A stretch of DNA of 64,000 bases from Streptomyces cinnabarinus. GTDB taxonomy: Bacteria > Actinomycetota > Actinomycetes > Streptomycetales > Streptomycetaceae. A program made the translations under genes and the position numbers. The stretch is from contig NZ_CP114413.1 in assembly GCF_027270315.1 (NCBI RefSeq), positions 7,378,001 through 7,442,000 on the forward strand. The letters run 5' to 3'. This document shows, piece after piece, positions 17,332 to 25,895 of this stretch. The notes beneath the pieces were generated by a model, which was given only the letters and a program-made list of their open reading frames with translations, had not been told where the DNA came from and did not search any database. Numbering within the stretch: position 1 is the stretch's first letter; the number at the start of each line of letters is the position of its first letter.

Positions 17332-17434
17332 CCGGCGCGGGCTGATCGCCTTCGCCTGGCTGTGGGTCGGGGCACCGCTCGCCTACGGTCTCTACGAGCT
17401 CGTGCAGAAGGCGACACAGCTGTTCACCGGGTGA
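17300..17434 (+). CDS. Small single-span membrane protein, MFS transporter small-subunit type
   Basis: A 44-residue protein with one hydrophobic helix (LIAFAWLWVGAPLAYGLYEL) and a short polar N terminus. The ATG at 17300 lies 6 bp after CAGGAGG (17287-17293) and 31 bp inside the OFA transporter gene, in another frame, so the two are translationally coupled. Small proteins of this type are annotated beside OFA-family transporters in actinomycetes as an MFS small subunit. A role in transporter assembly or stability is inference. The longer frame from 17237 is less likely because it lacks this ribosome binding site. Confidence 0.75.
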   Translation: MSNDSSQSPPDRRGLIAFAWLWVGAPLAYGLYELVQKATQLFTG

Positions 17435-17597
17435 CCGGGGACGGCTGACCGTTCGAGAAGTGTTCGGGCGTCCGAGTGGCTGACAGAAGCCGACAACCCG
17501 GGCGCCCGATTCCTGTGGCATCACCTGCCGCCGTACCCGTGAGTCACTGATCAGACTGGTGGATCCCGCTACCCAAGGCAACGAGGGGGACCACCCG

Positions 17598-18545
17598 ATG
17601 AACGGCTCGCGCATCGCCGCGCTCGGCCACTACCAGCCGGCCAAGGTACTCACCAACGAGGACCTGGCCGGCATCGTCGACACCAGTGACGAGTGGATCA
17701 GATCCCGGGTGGGCATCCGCACACGCCATATCGCCGGGCCCGACGAACCGGTCGACGAGCTCGCCGGGCACGCCGCGGCCAAGGCGCTCGCCACGGCGGG
17801 GCTGGTACCGGCCGATATCGACCTGGTCCTGGTGGCCACCTCCACCGCCGTCGACCGCTCCCCGAACATGGCCGCCCGGGTCGCCGCCCGGCTCGGCATC
17901 CCCTCGCCCGCCGCGATGGACGTCAACGTGGTGTGCGCCGGATTCACCCACGCGCTGGCCACCGCCGACCACGCCGTACGCGCCGGTGCCGCCACCCGGG
18001 CCCTGGTGATCGGCGCCGACAAGATGTCCGATGTGACGGACTGGTCCGACCGTACGACCTGTGTGCTCGTCGGCGACGGGGCGGGGGCCGCCGTGGTCGA
18101 GGCGTCGGCTCCGGGTGAGGCGCCCGGCATCGGGCCGGTGCTGTGGGGCTCGGTGCCCGAGATGGGGCACGCCGTGCGGATCGAGGGGACGCCGTCGCGG
18201 TTCGCGCAGGAGGGGCAGAGCGTCTACCGCTGGGCCACCACCCAGCTGCCCGCCATCGCCCGGCAGGCCTGCGAGCGGTCCGGGCTCACGCCCGCCGACC
18301 TCGCCGCGGTCGTGCTGCACCAGGCCAACCTGCGGATCATCGAGCCGCTCGCGGTGAAGATCGGCGCGGTCAACGCCGTGGTGGCGAAGGACGTCACCGA
18401 CTCCGGTAACACCTCGGCCGCGAGCATCCCGCTGGCCTTCGCCAAGCTGGTGGAGCGCGGGGAGATCGCCGCCGGGGACCCGGTGCTGCTGTTCGGGTTC
18501 GGCGGCAACCTGTCGTACGCGGGCCAGGTCGTACGCTGCCCGTGA
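17598..18545 (+). CDS. Beta-ketoacyl-ACP synthase III (KASIII/FabH-like)
   Basis: A 315-residue thiolase-fold condensing enzyme with the complete KASIII triad: Cys113 (NVVCAGF), His241 (VLHQANLR) and Asn271 (DSGNTSAAS). KASIII enzymes condense an acyl-CoA starter with malonyl-ACP. No fatty-acid or polyketide genes are adjacent, so this is probably a stand-alone paralogue. It sits between the oxalate/formate transporter and the GntR regulator. The ATG at 17598 follows GAGGGGGA (17583-17590). A link to oxalate metabolism is unproven. Confidence 0.9.
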   Translation: MNGSRIAALGHYQPAKVLTNEDLAGIVDTSDEWIRSRVGIRTRHIAGPDEPVDELAGHAAAKALATAGLVPADIDLVLVATSTAVDRSPNMAARVAARLGIPSPAAMDVNVVCAGFTHALATADHAVRAGAATRALVIGADKMSDVTDWSDRTTCVLVGDGAGAAVVEASAPGEAPGIGPVLWGSVPEMGHAVRIEGTPSRFAQEGQSVYRWATTQLPAIARQACERSGLTPADLAAVVLHQANLRIIEPLAVKIGAVNAVVAKDVTDSGNTSAASIPLAFAKLVERGEIAAGDPVLLFGFGGNLSYAGQVVRCP

Positions 18546-18605
18546 CGGCGCCCGCGACCGGGGTGTGACAAGGCCAACTCCCCCTTTCCCTGGCCGTTGT
18601 GCGCC

Positions 18606-18629
18606 GTAGACTGTAGACGAAAGACAATT
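18606..18629. promoter_or_regulatory. Candidate GntR/FCD operator B (upstream of gntR)
   Basis: GTAGACTGTAGACGAAAG followed by ACAATT, ending 44 bp before the gntR start. It contains CTGTAGACGAA (18611-18621), matching CTGTCGACGAA in site A (15801-15811) and CAGTCGACGAA in site C (46079-46089). The position suggests autoregulation. Confidence 0.6.
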
Positions 18630-18672
18630 CCGAGGTTCAGGTGTTGTCCGACGGCTCTGGAGGGGGACCGCG

Positions 18673-19350
18673 ATGTTGTCGACAGGACTTCCGCAGGGGG
18701 CGGTGCCCAAGCTGGAACGGCCCGGGCCGCTGCGGGACCGTGTCTACGAGGCTCTGCTCGAACTCATCACCACCCGTGCGCTGCGCCCCGGCCAGCATCT
18801 GGTCGAGAGCGAACTCGCAGGTCATCTCGGTGTGTCGCGGCAGCCCGTGCGCGAGGCGCTGCAACGCCTGAACACCGAGGGCTGGGTCGATCTACGGCCC
18901 GCCCAGGGCGCGTTCGTGCACGAGCCGACCGAGGAGGAGGCCGATCAGCTCCTCACCGTGCGGACCCTGCTGGAGGCCGAGGCAGCCCGGCTCGCCGCCG
19001 CCAACGCCGGGGCCGCCGGGATCACGGCCCTGGAGGAGCTGTGCGCGGAGGGCGAGCGGGCGGTGGAGGCGGACGACGTGGACGCCGCCGTCGCGATGAA
19101 CGCCCGCTTCCACGCCAAGGTCATGGAGCTCGCGGGCAACGCCGTCCTCGCCGAACTCGCCGCCCAGGTCGACCGGCGGGTGCGCTGGTACTACACGCCG
19201 GTGGCCCGGCAGCGCGGGCAGCAGTCCTGGATCGAGCACCGGCGCCTCATCGCGGCCATCTCCGACCGGGACCAGCAGCGCGCCACCGAACTGATGCGCG
19301 AGCACACCGAGCACACCCGCACCTCGTACCACGCCCGCCAGCGGACCTGA
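18673..19350 (+). CDS. GntR-family regulator, FCD subfamily (probable oxalate/formate regulator)
   Basis: A 225-residue regulator. It has an N-terminal winged HTH (about residues 18-80: SELAGHLGVSRQPVREALQRL) and a C-terminal all-helical FCD domain with the metal/ligand-binding pattern RTLLEAEAARLAA...NARFHAKVMELAGN...EHRRLIAAISDRD. FCD regulators respond to small carboxylates such as lactate, pyruvate or glycolate. It lies beside the oxalate transporter and has a putative operator upstream that recurs at the panE/OFA and oxc/sucC promoters, so control of oxalate genes is likely. The effector is unproven. Confidence 0.92.
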   Translation: MLSTGLPQGAVPKLERPGPLRDRVYEALLELITTRALRPGQHLVESELAGHLGVSRQPVREALQRLNTEGWVDLRPAQGAFVHEPTEEEADQLLTVRTLLEAEAARLAAANAGAAGITALEELCAEGERAVEADDVDAAVAMNARFHAKVMELAGNAVLAELAAQVDRRVRWYYTPVARQRGQQSWIEHRRLIAAISDRDQQRATELMREHTEHTRTSYHARQRT

Positions 19351-19497
19351 GGTTCACCGAACAACACCGGGCTTTGTCCTGAGAGTGGAAAAAGTCGTAG
19401 GGAATTCGTGCACAGATTCTTCCCAGCCACCGCTACCGCTGCTACGTTCCCCTCGAAAGCCCGGCAACTGGTGGCCGATTGAGGCGGGGAGGGGCAC

Positions 19498-20688
19498 GTG
19501 AGACGGATGACGGCGCGACCCGCGAACGCCCATCAGGCCCGGCTGCTCAAGCTGTTGCGCGACGGGGGTCCCAACTCCCGGGCGCAACTGGGTGATCAGG
19601 TCGATCTGTCACGGTCCAAGCTGGCCGTGGAGGTGGACCGGCTGCTGGAGACGGGCCTGGTCGTGGCCGACGGACTCGCCGCCTCGCGCGGTGGCCGCCG
19701 CTCACACAACATCCGGCTCAACCCGGGGCTCCGCTTCCTCGGTGTCGACATCGGCGCGACCTCGGTCGACGTCGCCGTCACCAACGCGGAACTGGAGATC
19801 CTCGGACACCTCAACCACCCCATGGACGTGCGCGAAGGCCCGGTCGCGGTCTTCGAGCAGGTCCTCGCCATGGCCGCCAAACTCCGGGCCACGGGACTCG
19901 CGGAGGGGTACGACGGCGCCGGCATCGGCGTCCCCGGACCCGTCCGCTTCCCCGAGGGCGTCCCGGTGGCCCCGCCGATCATGCCCGGCTGGGACGGCTT
20001 CCCCGTGCGGGAGGCGCTCAGCCAGGAACTCGGCTGCCCGGTCATGGTCGACAACGACGTGAACCTGATGGCGATGGGGGAGCAGCACGCGGGCGTGGCA
20101 CGCTCCGTGGGCGACTTCCTCTGCGTGAAGATCGGCACCGGCATCGGCTGCGGCATCGTGGTCGACGGCCATGTCCACCGCGGTACGACGGGCAGTGCCG
20201 GCGACATCGGGCACATCCAGGCGGTCCCCGACGGCAGGCCCTGTGCCTGCGGCAACCAGGGTTGTCTGGAGGCCCACTTCAGCGGGGCGGCCCTCGCCCG
20301 GGACGCCGTGGAGGCGGCCCAGCAGGGGCGGTCGGCCGAACTCGCCGCGCGCCTTGAGGCGAACGGCTCGCTCAGTGCCGTCGACGTCGCCGCCGCGGCC
20401 GCCGCGGGCGATGCCGCCGCGCTGGATCTGATCCGGGAGGGCGGCAACCGCACCGGCCAGGTCATCGCCGGTCTCGTCTCCTTCTTCAACCCGGGCCTGG
20501 TGGTGATCGGCGGCGGGGTGACCGGCCTCGGCCACACCCTGCTCGCCGCGATCCGCACCCAGGTCTACCGCCAGTCGCTGCCACTGGCGACCGGCAATCT
20601 GCCCATCGTGCTCGGGGAGTTGGGCCCCACCGCCGGAGTCATCGGCGCGGCCCGGCTCATCAGCGACCACCTGTTCTCACCCGCGTAA
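19498..20688 (+). CDS. ROK-family transcriptional regulator
   Basis: A 396-residue protein with an N-terminal winged HTH (about residues 12-70) and a sugar-kinase-like ROK domain: VDIGATSVDVAVT (83-95), GIGVPGPV, GTGIGCG and the zinc motif with His239, Cys249, Cys251 and Cys256. The HTH makes it an NagC/XylR-type repressor rather than a glucokinase. The GTG start follows GGCGGGGAGGGG. It directly precedes a ribose-type ABC sugar importer and probably senses the imported sugar. A 15-bp palindrome between it and the ABC genes is its most likely operator. Confidence 0.93.
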   Translation: MRRMTARPANAHQARLLKLLRDGGPNSRAQLGDQVDLSRSKLAVEVDRLLETGLVVADGLAASRGGRRSHNIRLNPGLRFLGVDIGATSVDVAVTNAELEILGHLNHPMDVREGPVAVFEQVLAMAAKLRATGLAEGYDGAGIGVPGPVRFPEGVPVAPPIMPGWDGFPVREALSQELGCPVMVDNDVNLMAMGEQHAGVARSVGDFLCVKIGTGIGCGIVVDGHVHRGTTGSAGDIGHIQAVPDGRPCACGNQGCLEAHFSGAALARDAVEAAQQGRSAELAARLEANGSLSAVDVAAAAAAGDAAALDLIREGGNRTGQVIAGLVSFFNPGLVVIGGGVTGLGHTLLAAIRTQVYRQSLPLATGNLPIVLGELGPTAGVIGAARLISDHLFSPA

Positions 20689-20718
20689 CCGCACCTGCTC
20701 AGCGAGCCTTCGACAGCA

Positions 20719-20733
20719 ACTCGTTACACGAGT
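20719..20733. promoter_or_regulatory. Palindrome ahead of the sugar ABC operon (candidate ROK operator)
   Basis: ACTCGTTACACGAGT is a perfect 6-3-6 inverted repeat in the 127-bp gap between the ROK regulator stop and the ABC ATPase start. Its location fits an operator of the adjacent ROK repressor. Confidence 0.5.
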
Positions 20734-20815
20734 CACTCCAGCACGTCCGTCTGCTTCGCCCTGCCCTGCTACGCCCTGCCCTGACACCGGCCCGCACGTC
20801 CGCCAAGGGGAGCTC

Positions 20816-22333
20816 ATGGCACCAGAACCATCGCTGCTCAGCATGTCCGGCATCACCAAGTCCTTCCCCGGTGTCCGGGCCCTCGACGGAGTCGACCTCG
20901 ACGTCCAGGCCGGCGAGGTGCACTGTCTGCTCGGTCAGAACGGCGCCGGGAAGTCCACCCTCATCAAGGTCCTGGCCGGCGCCCACCAGCCCGACACCGG
21001 CACCATCCGCTGGCGCGGCGAGGACGTCACCCTGCGCTCACCGATCGCCGCCATGCGCCTGGGCATCGCCACCATCTACCAGGAACTCGACCTCGTCGAG
21101 CACCTGTCGGTGGCCGAGAACGTCCACCTCGGCCATGAACCGACGGCCGCCGGGTTCGTCGTACGGCGAAAGACCGCATGGGCGTCAACTGCCCTGATCC
21201 TCAAGCGACTTGGGCACCCGGAGATCGATCCCGCGCGGCTGGTGGGGGAATTGTCGGCGGCGCAGCAGCAGATCGTCTCCATGGCACGGGCGCTGTCGCA
21301 CGACGTACGGCTGATCGTGATGGACGAGCCGTCCGCCGCTCTGGACCCGGACGAGGTCGACAACCTCTTCCGCATCGTCGGCGACCTGACCGCCGACGGG
21401 GTCGCCGTCGTCTACATCTCGCACCGCCTTGAGGAGATCCGGCGCATCGGAGACAGGGTGACCGTGCTCAAGGACGGCCGGGCCGTGGCGGTCGGACTGC
21501 CCGCGAAGTCGACGCCCACCCGGGAGGTCGTGGCCCTGATGACGGGCCGCAACGTCGAGTACGTCTTCCCCGAACGGCCCGTGGGAGACGCGACCGGCAC
21601 GCCCGTGCTCCAGGTCCAGGGGCTGTCCCGCGACGGCGAGTTCGAGCCGCTGGACCTGGAGGTCCGGCCCGGTGAGATCGTCGGGCTCGCCGGACTGGTC
21701 GGCTCGGGGCGCTCCGAGATCCTGGAGACGATCTACGGGGCCCGCAAGCCCTCCTCCGGTCAAGTCCTCGTGGAAGGACGGGAGTTGCGGCCCGGCAGCG
21801 TGCGCGCCGCCGTCCGCGCCGGACTCGGGCTCGCCCCCGAGGAACGCAAGGCACAGGCCCTGCTGATGCTGGAGTCCGTCACCCGCAATGTCTCGGTCTC
21901 CTCCATGTCCCGCTTCTCCCGCGGCGGCTGGATCGACCGGGGCGCCGAACTGGGCGCCGCCCGCGCCGCCACCCGTGAGCTGTCGCTGCGGCCCGACAAC
22001 CCGGCCGTGCCCGTGCGCACCCTGTCCGGCGGCAACCAGCAGAAGGCGGTGCTCGCCCGCTGGCTGCTGCGCGGCTGCCGGGTCCTGCTCCTCGACGAAC
22101 CCACCCGGGGCGTCGACGTGGGCGCCCGTGCCGAGCTGTACGCGGTCGTGCGGCGTCTCGCCGACGAGGGTCTCGCCGTCCTGCTCGTCTCCAGCGAGGT
22201 GCCCGAGGTGCTCGGCCTCGCCGACCGTGTCCTGGTGCTGCGGGAGGGGCGCGTCGTGCACACCGCGCCCGCCCGCGACCTCGACGAACACCGTGTCCTC
22301 GACCTCGTCATGGAAGGAAGCCCGGCGTCATGA
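20816..22333 (+). CDS. Sugar ABC transporter ATP-binding protein (RbsA/MglA type, double domain)
   Basis: A 505-residue protein with two ABC domains. The first has Walker A GQNGAGKST (40-48), a degenerate signature LSAAQQQIVSMARAL and Walker B LIVMDEPSAALD. The second has the reduced Walker A VGSGRSEI, a full signature LSGGNQQKAVLARWL and LLLDEPTRGVD. This asymmetric arrangement is standard for the CUT2 family of monosaccharide importers. It overlaps the permease gene by ATGA and energises uptake with the products at 22330 and 23367. Confidence 0.95.
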   Translation: MAPEPSLLSMSGITKSFPGVRALDGVDLDVQAGEVHCLLGQNGAGKSTLIKVLAGAHQPDTGTIRWRGEDVTLRSPIAAMRLGIATIYQELDLVEHLSVAENVHLGHEPTAAGFVVRRKTAWASTALILKRLGHPEIDPARLVGELSAAQQQIVSMARALSHDVRLIVMDEPSAALDPDEVDNLFRIVGDLTADGVAVVYISHRLEEIRRIGDRVTVLKDGRAVAVGLPAKSTPTREVVALMTGRNVEYVFPERPVGDATGTPVLQVQGLSRDGEFEPLDLEVRPGEIVGLAGLVGSGRSEILETIYGARKPSSGQVLVEGRELRPGSVRAAVRAGLGLAPEERKAQALLMLESVTRNVSVSSMSRFSRGGWIDRGAELGAARAATRELSLRPDNPAVPVRTLSGGNQQKAVLARWLLRGCRVLLLDEPTRGVDVGARAELYAVVRRLADEGLAVLLVSSEVPEVLGLADRVLVLREGRVVHTAPARDLDEHRVLDLVMEGSPAS

Positions 22334-23349
22334 CGCAGCACATGTCTCCGCCCAGGGACAGCGCCGACAAAATACCGTCGACGAGTCAACCCTGGGCGTG
22401 GCGCGGGATGTTGGCCCGCGCCGACGTCCGCACCCTGTCCTTGCTCGGCGTGCTCGCCGCGCTGGTCGTCATCGGCGGCATCACCAAGCCCGACGAGTTC
22501 CTCGACACCCGCAACCTCCAACTCGTCCTCACCCAGGCCTCCGTGATCGGCGTCGTCACCGTCGGCATGACCTTCGTCATCACCTCCGGCGGCATCGACC
22601 TCTCGGTCGGCGCGATCGTCGCCCTCGCCTCGGTCTGGGCGACCACCGTCGCCACCCAGGACTACGGCTTCGGCGGCGTCCTGTTCACCGCGGTGCTGGT
22701 CGGCGTCGGCTGCGGACTGGTCAACGGACTGCTGATCGCGTACGGCGGGATGGTGCCGTTCATCGCGACGCTCGCCATGCTCGCCTCGGCGCGCGGACTG
22801 GCCCTCCAGATCACCGACGGCAAGACCCAGATCGTCACCATCCCCAGCATCCTCGACCTCGGCGAACGCGACGCCTACGTCCTCGGCGTCCCGCCGCTGG
22901 TGATGGTCTTCGCCGTCGTCACCGTCATCGGCTGGCTGATCCTCAACCGCACCACCTTCGGCCGCCGCACGGTCGCCGTCGGCGGCAACGCGGAGGCCGC
23001 CCGGCTCGCCGGTATCGACGTCCGCCGCCAGCGCCTCTACCTCTACCTGCTGTCCGGGCTGTGCTGCGGTATCGCCGCCTTCCTGCTGATCATCCTGTCC
23101 GGCTCCGGCCAGAACACCAACGGCAACCTCTACGAACTCGACGCCATCGCCGCCGCGATCATCGGCGGCACGCTGCTCAGCGGCGGCCGCGGCACCATCA
23201 CCGGCTCTGTGCTCGGCGTCCTGATCTTCACCACGATCACCAACATCTTCGCCCTGAACAACCTCCAGAGCGACGTCCAGCAGATCGCCAAGGGCGCGAT
23301 CATCGTCGCCGCTGTGCTGGTCCAGCGCCGTACCGCAAGCACGACCTGA
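22330..23349 (+). CDS. Sugar ABC transporter permease (RbsC type)
   Basis: A 339-residue membrane protein with about eight to ten hydrophobic helices and the CUT2 permease motifs TSGGIDLSVGAIVAL and GGRGTITGSVLGVLI. It starts at an ATG overlapping the ATPase stop and ends 17 bp before the binding-protein gene, so the three form one importer operon. The sugar is not determined by sequence; neighbours suggest a polyol, inositol or modified hexose. Confidence 0.95.
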   Translation: MTQHMSPPRDSADKIPSTSQPWAWRGMLARADVRTLSLLGVLAALVVIGGITKPDEFLDTRNLQLVLTQASVIGVVTVGMTFVITSGGIDLSVGAIVALASVWATTVATQDYGFGGVLFTAVLVGVGCGLVNGLLIAYGGMVPFIATLAMLASARGLALQITDGKTQIVTIPSILDLGERDAYVLGVPPLVMVFAVVTVIGWLILNRTTFGRRTVAVGGNAEAARLAGIDVRRQRLYLYLLSGLCCGIAAFLLIILSGSGQNTNGNLYELDAIAAAIIGGTLLSGGRGTITGSVLGVLIFTTITNIFALNNLQSDVQQIAKGAIIVAAVLVQRRTASTT

Positions 23350-23366
23350 GGAAAGGGTTCACCGCC

Positions 23367-24404
23367 ATGCCAGAGTTCACGAGCCGCAGAGGACTGCTCT
23401 TCGGGGCGGCCGCCGTATCCGCGGGTGCCGTCCTCACCGGCTGCACCAGCAACGAGTCCGACGACGAACCGGCCGCCAACGACCAGCCGGCCGCCGACGA
23501 CCAGCCCGGCAAGGCCGTCACCATCGGTTTCGCCGGACCCCAGGCCGACCACGGCTGGCTCAACGCGATCAACGACAACGCAAAGAGCCGGGCGAAGAAG
23601 TACTCCGACGTCACCCTGGAGATCACCGAGGGCTCCAACGACACCGCCGCCCAGATCGGCCAGATCGAGACGCTGATCAACAAGAAGGTCGACGTCCTGG
23701 TGGTGCTGCCCGCCGACGGCAAGGCGCTCACCCAGGTCGGCCTGAAGGCGATGCGCGCGGGCATCCCGGTCATCAACCTCGACCGCATCTTCAACTCCCC
23801 GCAGGCGTACCGCTGCTGGATCGGCGGCGACAACTATGGCATGGGACTGAACGCCGGCACTTACATCGGCGAGAAGCTCAAGGACAAGCCGGACGCCCGG
23901 GTCATCGAACTGGCGGGCCTGGACAACCTCGAACTCACCCAGCAGCGCACCCAGGGCTTCGACGACGCGCTGAAGAACTACCCCAACATCAAGAAGGTGG
24001 CCCGCCAGGCCGCCGAGTTCACGGTCGAGTCCGGGCAGGCCAAGATGGCCCAACTCCTCCAGGCCCAGTCGAAGTTCGACGCGCTGTGGAACCACGACGA
24101 CGACCAGGGCGTCGGCGCGCTGCGCGCCATCGAGCAGGCCGGACGCGACGACTTCCTGATGGTCGGCGGTGCGGGCGCGCTCTCCGCCTTCCAGGCCATC
24201 AAGCAGGACGATGGCGTCCTCAAGGCGACGGTCCTCTACCCGCCGACCATGGCCGCCTCCGCGATCGACCTCGCCCGCGCGCTCGGCCAGGCCAAGGGCG
24301 TCTCCGGACTCGCCGAGTTCGAGATCCCGGCCTCGCTGACGCTGTACTCCGCCGTCGTCGACAAGGAGAACGTCGACCAGTACATGTCCACCGGCTTCAA
24401 GTGA
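23367..24404 (+). CDS. Sugar-binding lipoprotein of the ABC importer
   Basis: A 345-residue periplasmic-binding-protein type 1 (ribose/galactose-like) receptor. The N terminus combines RR at 7-8 with a lipobox LTGC (Cys26), so it is probably a Tat- or Sec-exported lipoprotein anchored outside the membrane. A short Asp/Glu/Pro-rich linker (DDEPAANDQPAADDQP) precedes the domain starting VTIGFAGPQADHGW. The ATG follows GAGGAAAGG. It supplies substrate to the adjacent ATPase and permease. A stem-loop follows the stop. Confidence 0.94.
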   Translation: MPEFTSRRGLLFGAAAVSAGAVLTGCTSNESDDEPAANDQPAADDQPGKAVTIGFAGPQADHGWLNAINDNAKSRAKKYSDVTLEITEGSNDTAAQIGQIETLINKKVDVLVVLPADGKALTQVGLKAMRAGIPVINLDRIFNSPQAYRCWIGGDNYGMGLNAGTYIGEKLKDKPDARVIELAGLDNLELTQQRTQGFDDALKNYPNIKKVARQAAEFTVESGQAKMAQLLQAQSKFDALWNHDDDQGVGALRAIEQAGRDDFLMVGGAGALSAFQAIKQDDGVLKATVLYPPTMAASAIDLARALGQAKGVSGLAEFEIPASLTLYSAVVDKENVDQYMSTGFK

Positions 24405-24413
24405 GCCATGCCG

Positions 24414-24446
24414 GGGCCTGCTCCGCCGGATCAGCCTGGCAGGCCC
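24414..24446 (+). terminator. Stem-loop after the ABC importer operon
   Basis: A perfect 8-bp inverted repeat (GGGCCTGC at 24414-24421 and GCAGGCCC at 24439-24446) immediately after the binding-protein stop and abutting the foldback element. It may attenuate rather than fully end transcription. Confidence 0.45.
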
Positions 24447-24636
24447 TGGGGCCTGTCGTTTGGATCAGGCCGGCTGTGAGGAACGGCGCAAGTCAACTGA
24501 GCCGAGCGGGGTCTGGCGCGTGCAGCTGCAAGGCGGAGGAGGGCGTCGACGCGGAGCGTCGGCGACTGACGACAACGCGGCAGATGCGCGTGCCAGGGCC
24601 CGCGACGCCGGACTGATCCAAACGACAGGCCCCAGG
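24445..24636. mobile_element. 192-bp foldback element (MITE-like) with 29-bp terminal inverted repeats
   Basis: The outer 29 bases (24445-24473) recur inverted at 24608-24636 with a single mismatch; the core is GGCCTGTCGTTTGGATCA. Inside, CTGGCGCGTGCAGCTGC (24512-24528) is again matched by an inverted copy at 24581-24597 (14 of 17), so the element can fold into one long imperfect hairpin. It has no coding capacity. It fills the gap between the sugar-binding protein and the Gfo/Idh/MocA gene. No clear target-site duplication is seen. MITE status is inferred from structure. Confidence 0.7.
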
Positions 24637-24675
24637 TGCGCCACCCCCCGACGAAAGCACGAGGAGGACATCCGC

Positions 24676-25881
24676 ATGGCACAGCCGCAGCAGTCAGCAG
24701 GTGCCGAGGCCGAGCAGCCGCCGCTGCGCGTCGGCATGGTCGGCTACGCCTTCATGGGCGCCGCCCACTCCCAGGGCTGGCGCACCGTGGGACGCGTCTT
24801 CGACCTGCCCCGGCGCCCGGTGCTGGCCGCGGTGTGCGGCCGGGACGCGGCCGCGGTGCGCGCGGCGGCCGACCGGCACGGCTGGGCGGCGGCCGAGACC
24901 GACTGGCGTGCGCTGATCGCCCGGGACGACGTCGACCTCGTCGACATCTGCACCCCGGGCGACAGCCACGCCGAGATAGCCGTCGCCGCGCTGGCCGCGG
25001 GCAAGCACGTCCTGTGCGAGAAGCCCCTCGCGAACACCGTCGAGGAGGCCGAGGCCATGGTCCGGGCCGCCGAACAGGCCAGGGAGCGCGGCCAGTTGGC
25101 GATGGTCGGCTTCAACTACCGCCGGGTGCCCGCGACCGCGCTGGCCCGCCGGATGGTGGCCGAGGGGCGGCTCGGCCGACTGCGGCACGTGCGGGTGACG
25201 TACCTTCAGGACTGGCTGGTCGACCCCCAGTTCCCGCTGACCTGGCGGCTGCGCAGGGAGCACGCCGGCTCCGGCTCGCTCGGCGACCTCGGCGCGCACA
25301 TCGTGGACCTCGCCCAGTACGTGGCAGGCGAGCGGCTGTCCGGGGTCTCCGCCCTCACCGAGACCTTCGTACGGGAGCGTCCGCTGGCCGGAGCGGTCAA
25401 GGGCCTGGCCGCCGCGGCGACCGGCGGCACCGGCCAGGTCACCGTGGACGACGCGGCCCTGTTCACCGCCCGCTTCCCCTCCGGCGCCCTCGCCTCCTTC
25501 GAGGCGACCCGCTACGCCACCGGCCGCAAGAACGCCCTGCGCCTCGAACTCAACGGCGAGCACGGCTCGTTGGCCTTCGACCTGGAGCGGCTCAACGAAC
25601 TCTCCTACCACGACGGTACGGAGTCCCCGGCGCACGCCGGATTCCGCCGCATCCTCGTCACCGAGCCCGAGCACCCGTACCTCGACGCCTGGTGGCCGCC
25701 GGGCCACGGCCTCGGCTACGAGCACACCTTCGTCCACCAGGCCCGCGACCTGGTGCACGCCATCGCCGAGGGACGGCAGCCCGACCCCTCCTTCGCCGAC
25801 GGGCTCCAGGTGCAGCGCGTCCTCGCCGCGGTCGAGGAGAGCGCCGAGAAGAACTCCGTCTACACACCCATAGCGGTCTGA
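24676..25881 (+). CDS. Gfo/Idh/MocA-family oxidoreductase
   Basis: A 401-residue NAD(P)-dependent dehydrogenase. It has an N-terminal Rossmann domain (VGMVGYAFMGAAHSQGW), the family CEKPLANT motif with the catalytic Lys, and the C-terminal alpha/beta domain with GSLGDLGAHIVDLAQY. Members oxidise sugars and polyols, including myo-inositol and C3 of glycosides. The ATG at 24676 is 9 bp after GAGGAGGA. The next gene, a TIM-barrel isomerase, starts 14 bp downstream, so the two form a catabolic pair fed by the upstream ABC importer. The exact sugar is unknown. Confidence 0.93.
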   Translation: MAQPQQSAGAEAEQPPLRVGMVGYAFMGAAHSQGWRTVGRVFDLPRRPVLAAVCGRDAAAVRAAADRHGWAAAETDWRALIARDDVDLVDICTPGDSHAEIAVAALAAGKHVLCEKPLANTVEEAEAMVRAAEQARERGQLAMVGFNYRRVPATALARRMVAEGRLGRLRHVRVTYLQDWLVDPQFPLTWRLRREHAGSGSLGDLGAHIVDLAQYVAGERLSGVSALTETFVRERPLAGAVKGLAAAATGGTGQVTVDDAALFTARFPSGALASFEATRYATGRKNALRLELNGEHGSLAFDLERLNELSYHDGTESPAHAGFRRILVTEPEHPYLDAWWPPGHGLGYEHTFVHQARDLVHAIAEGRQPDPSFADGLQVQRVLAAVEESAEKNSVYTPIAV

Positions 25882-25895
25882 GGAGGCCACCGGAC

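Noticed and set aside
21888..23366. Long plus-strand frame running into the sugar-binding protein
   Set aside because: It overlaps the clear ATPase and permease frames and is Arg/Ala/Pro/Ser-rich; the real gene begins at the ATG at 23367 with a signal peptide.
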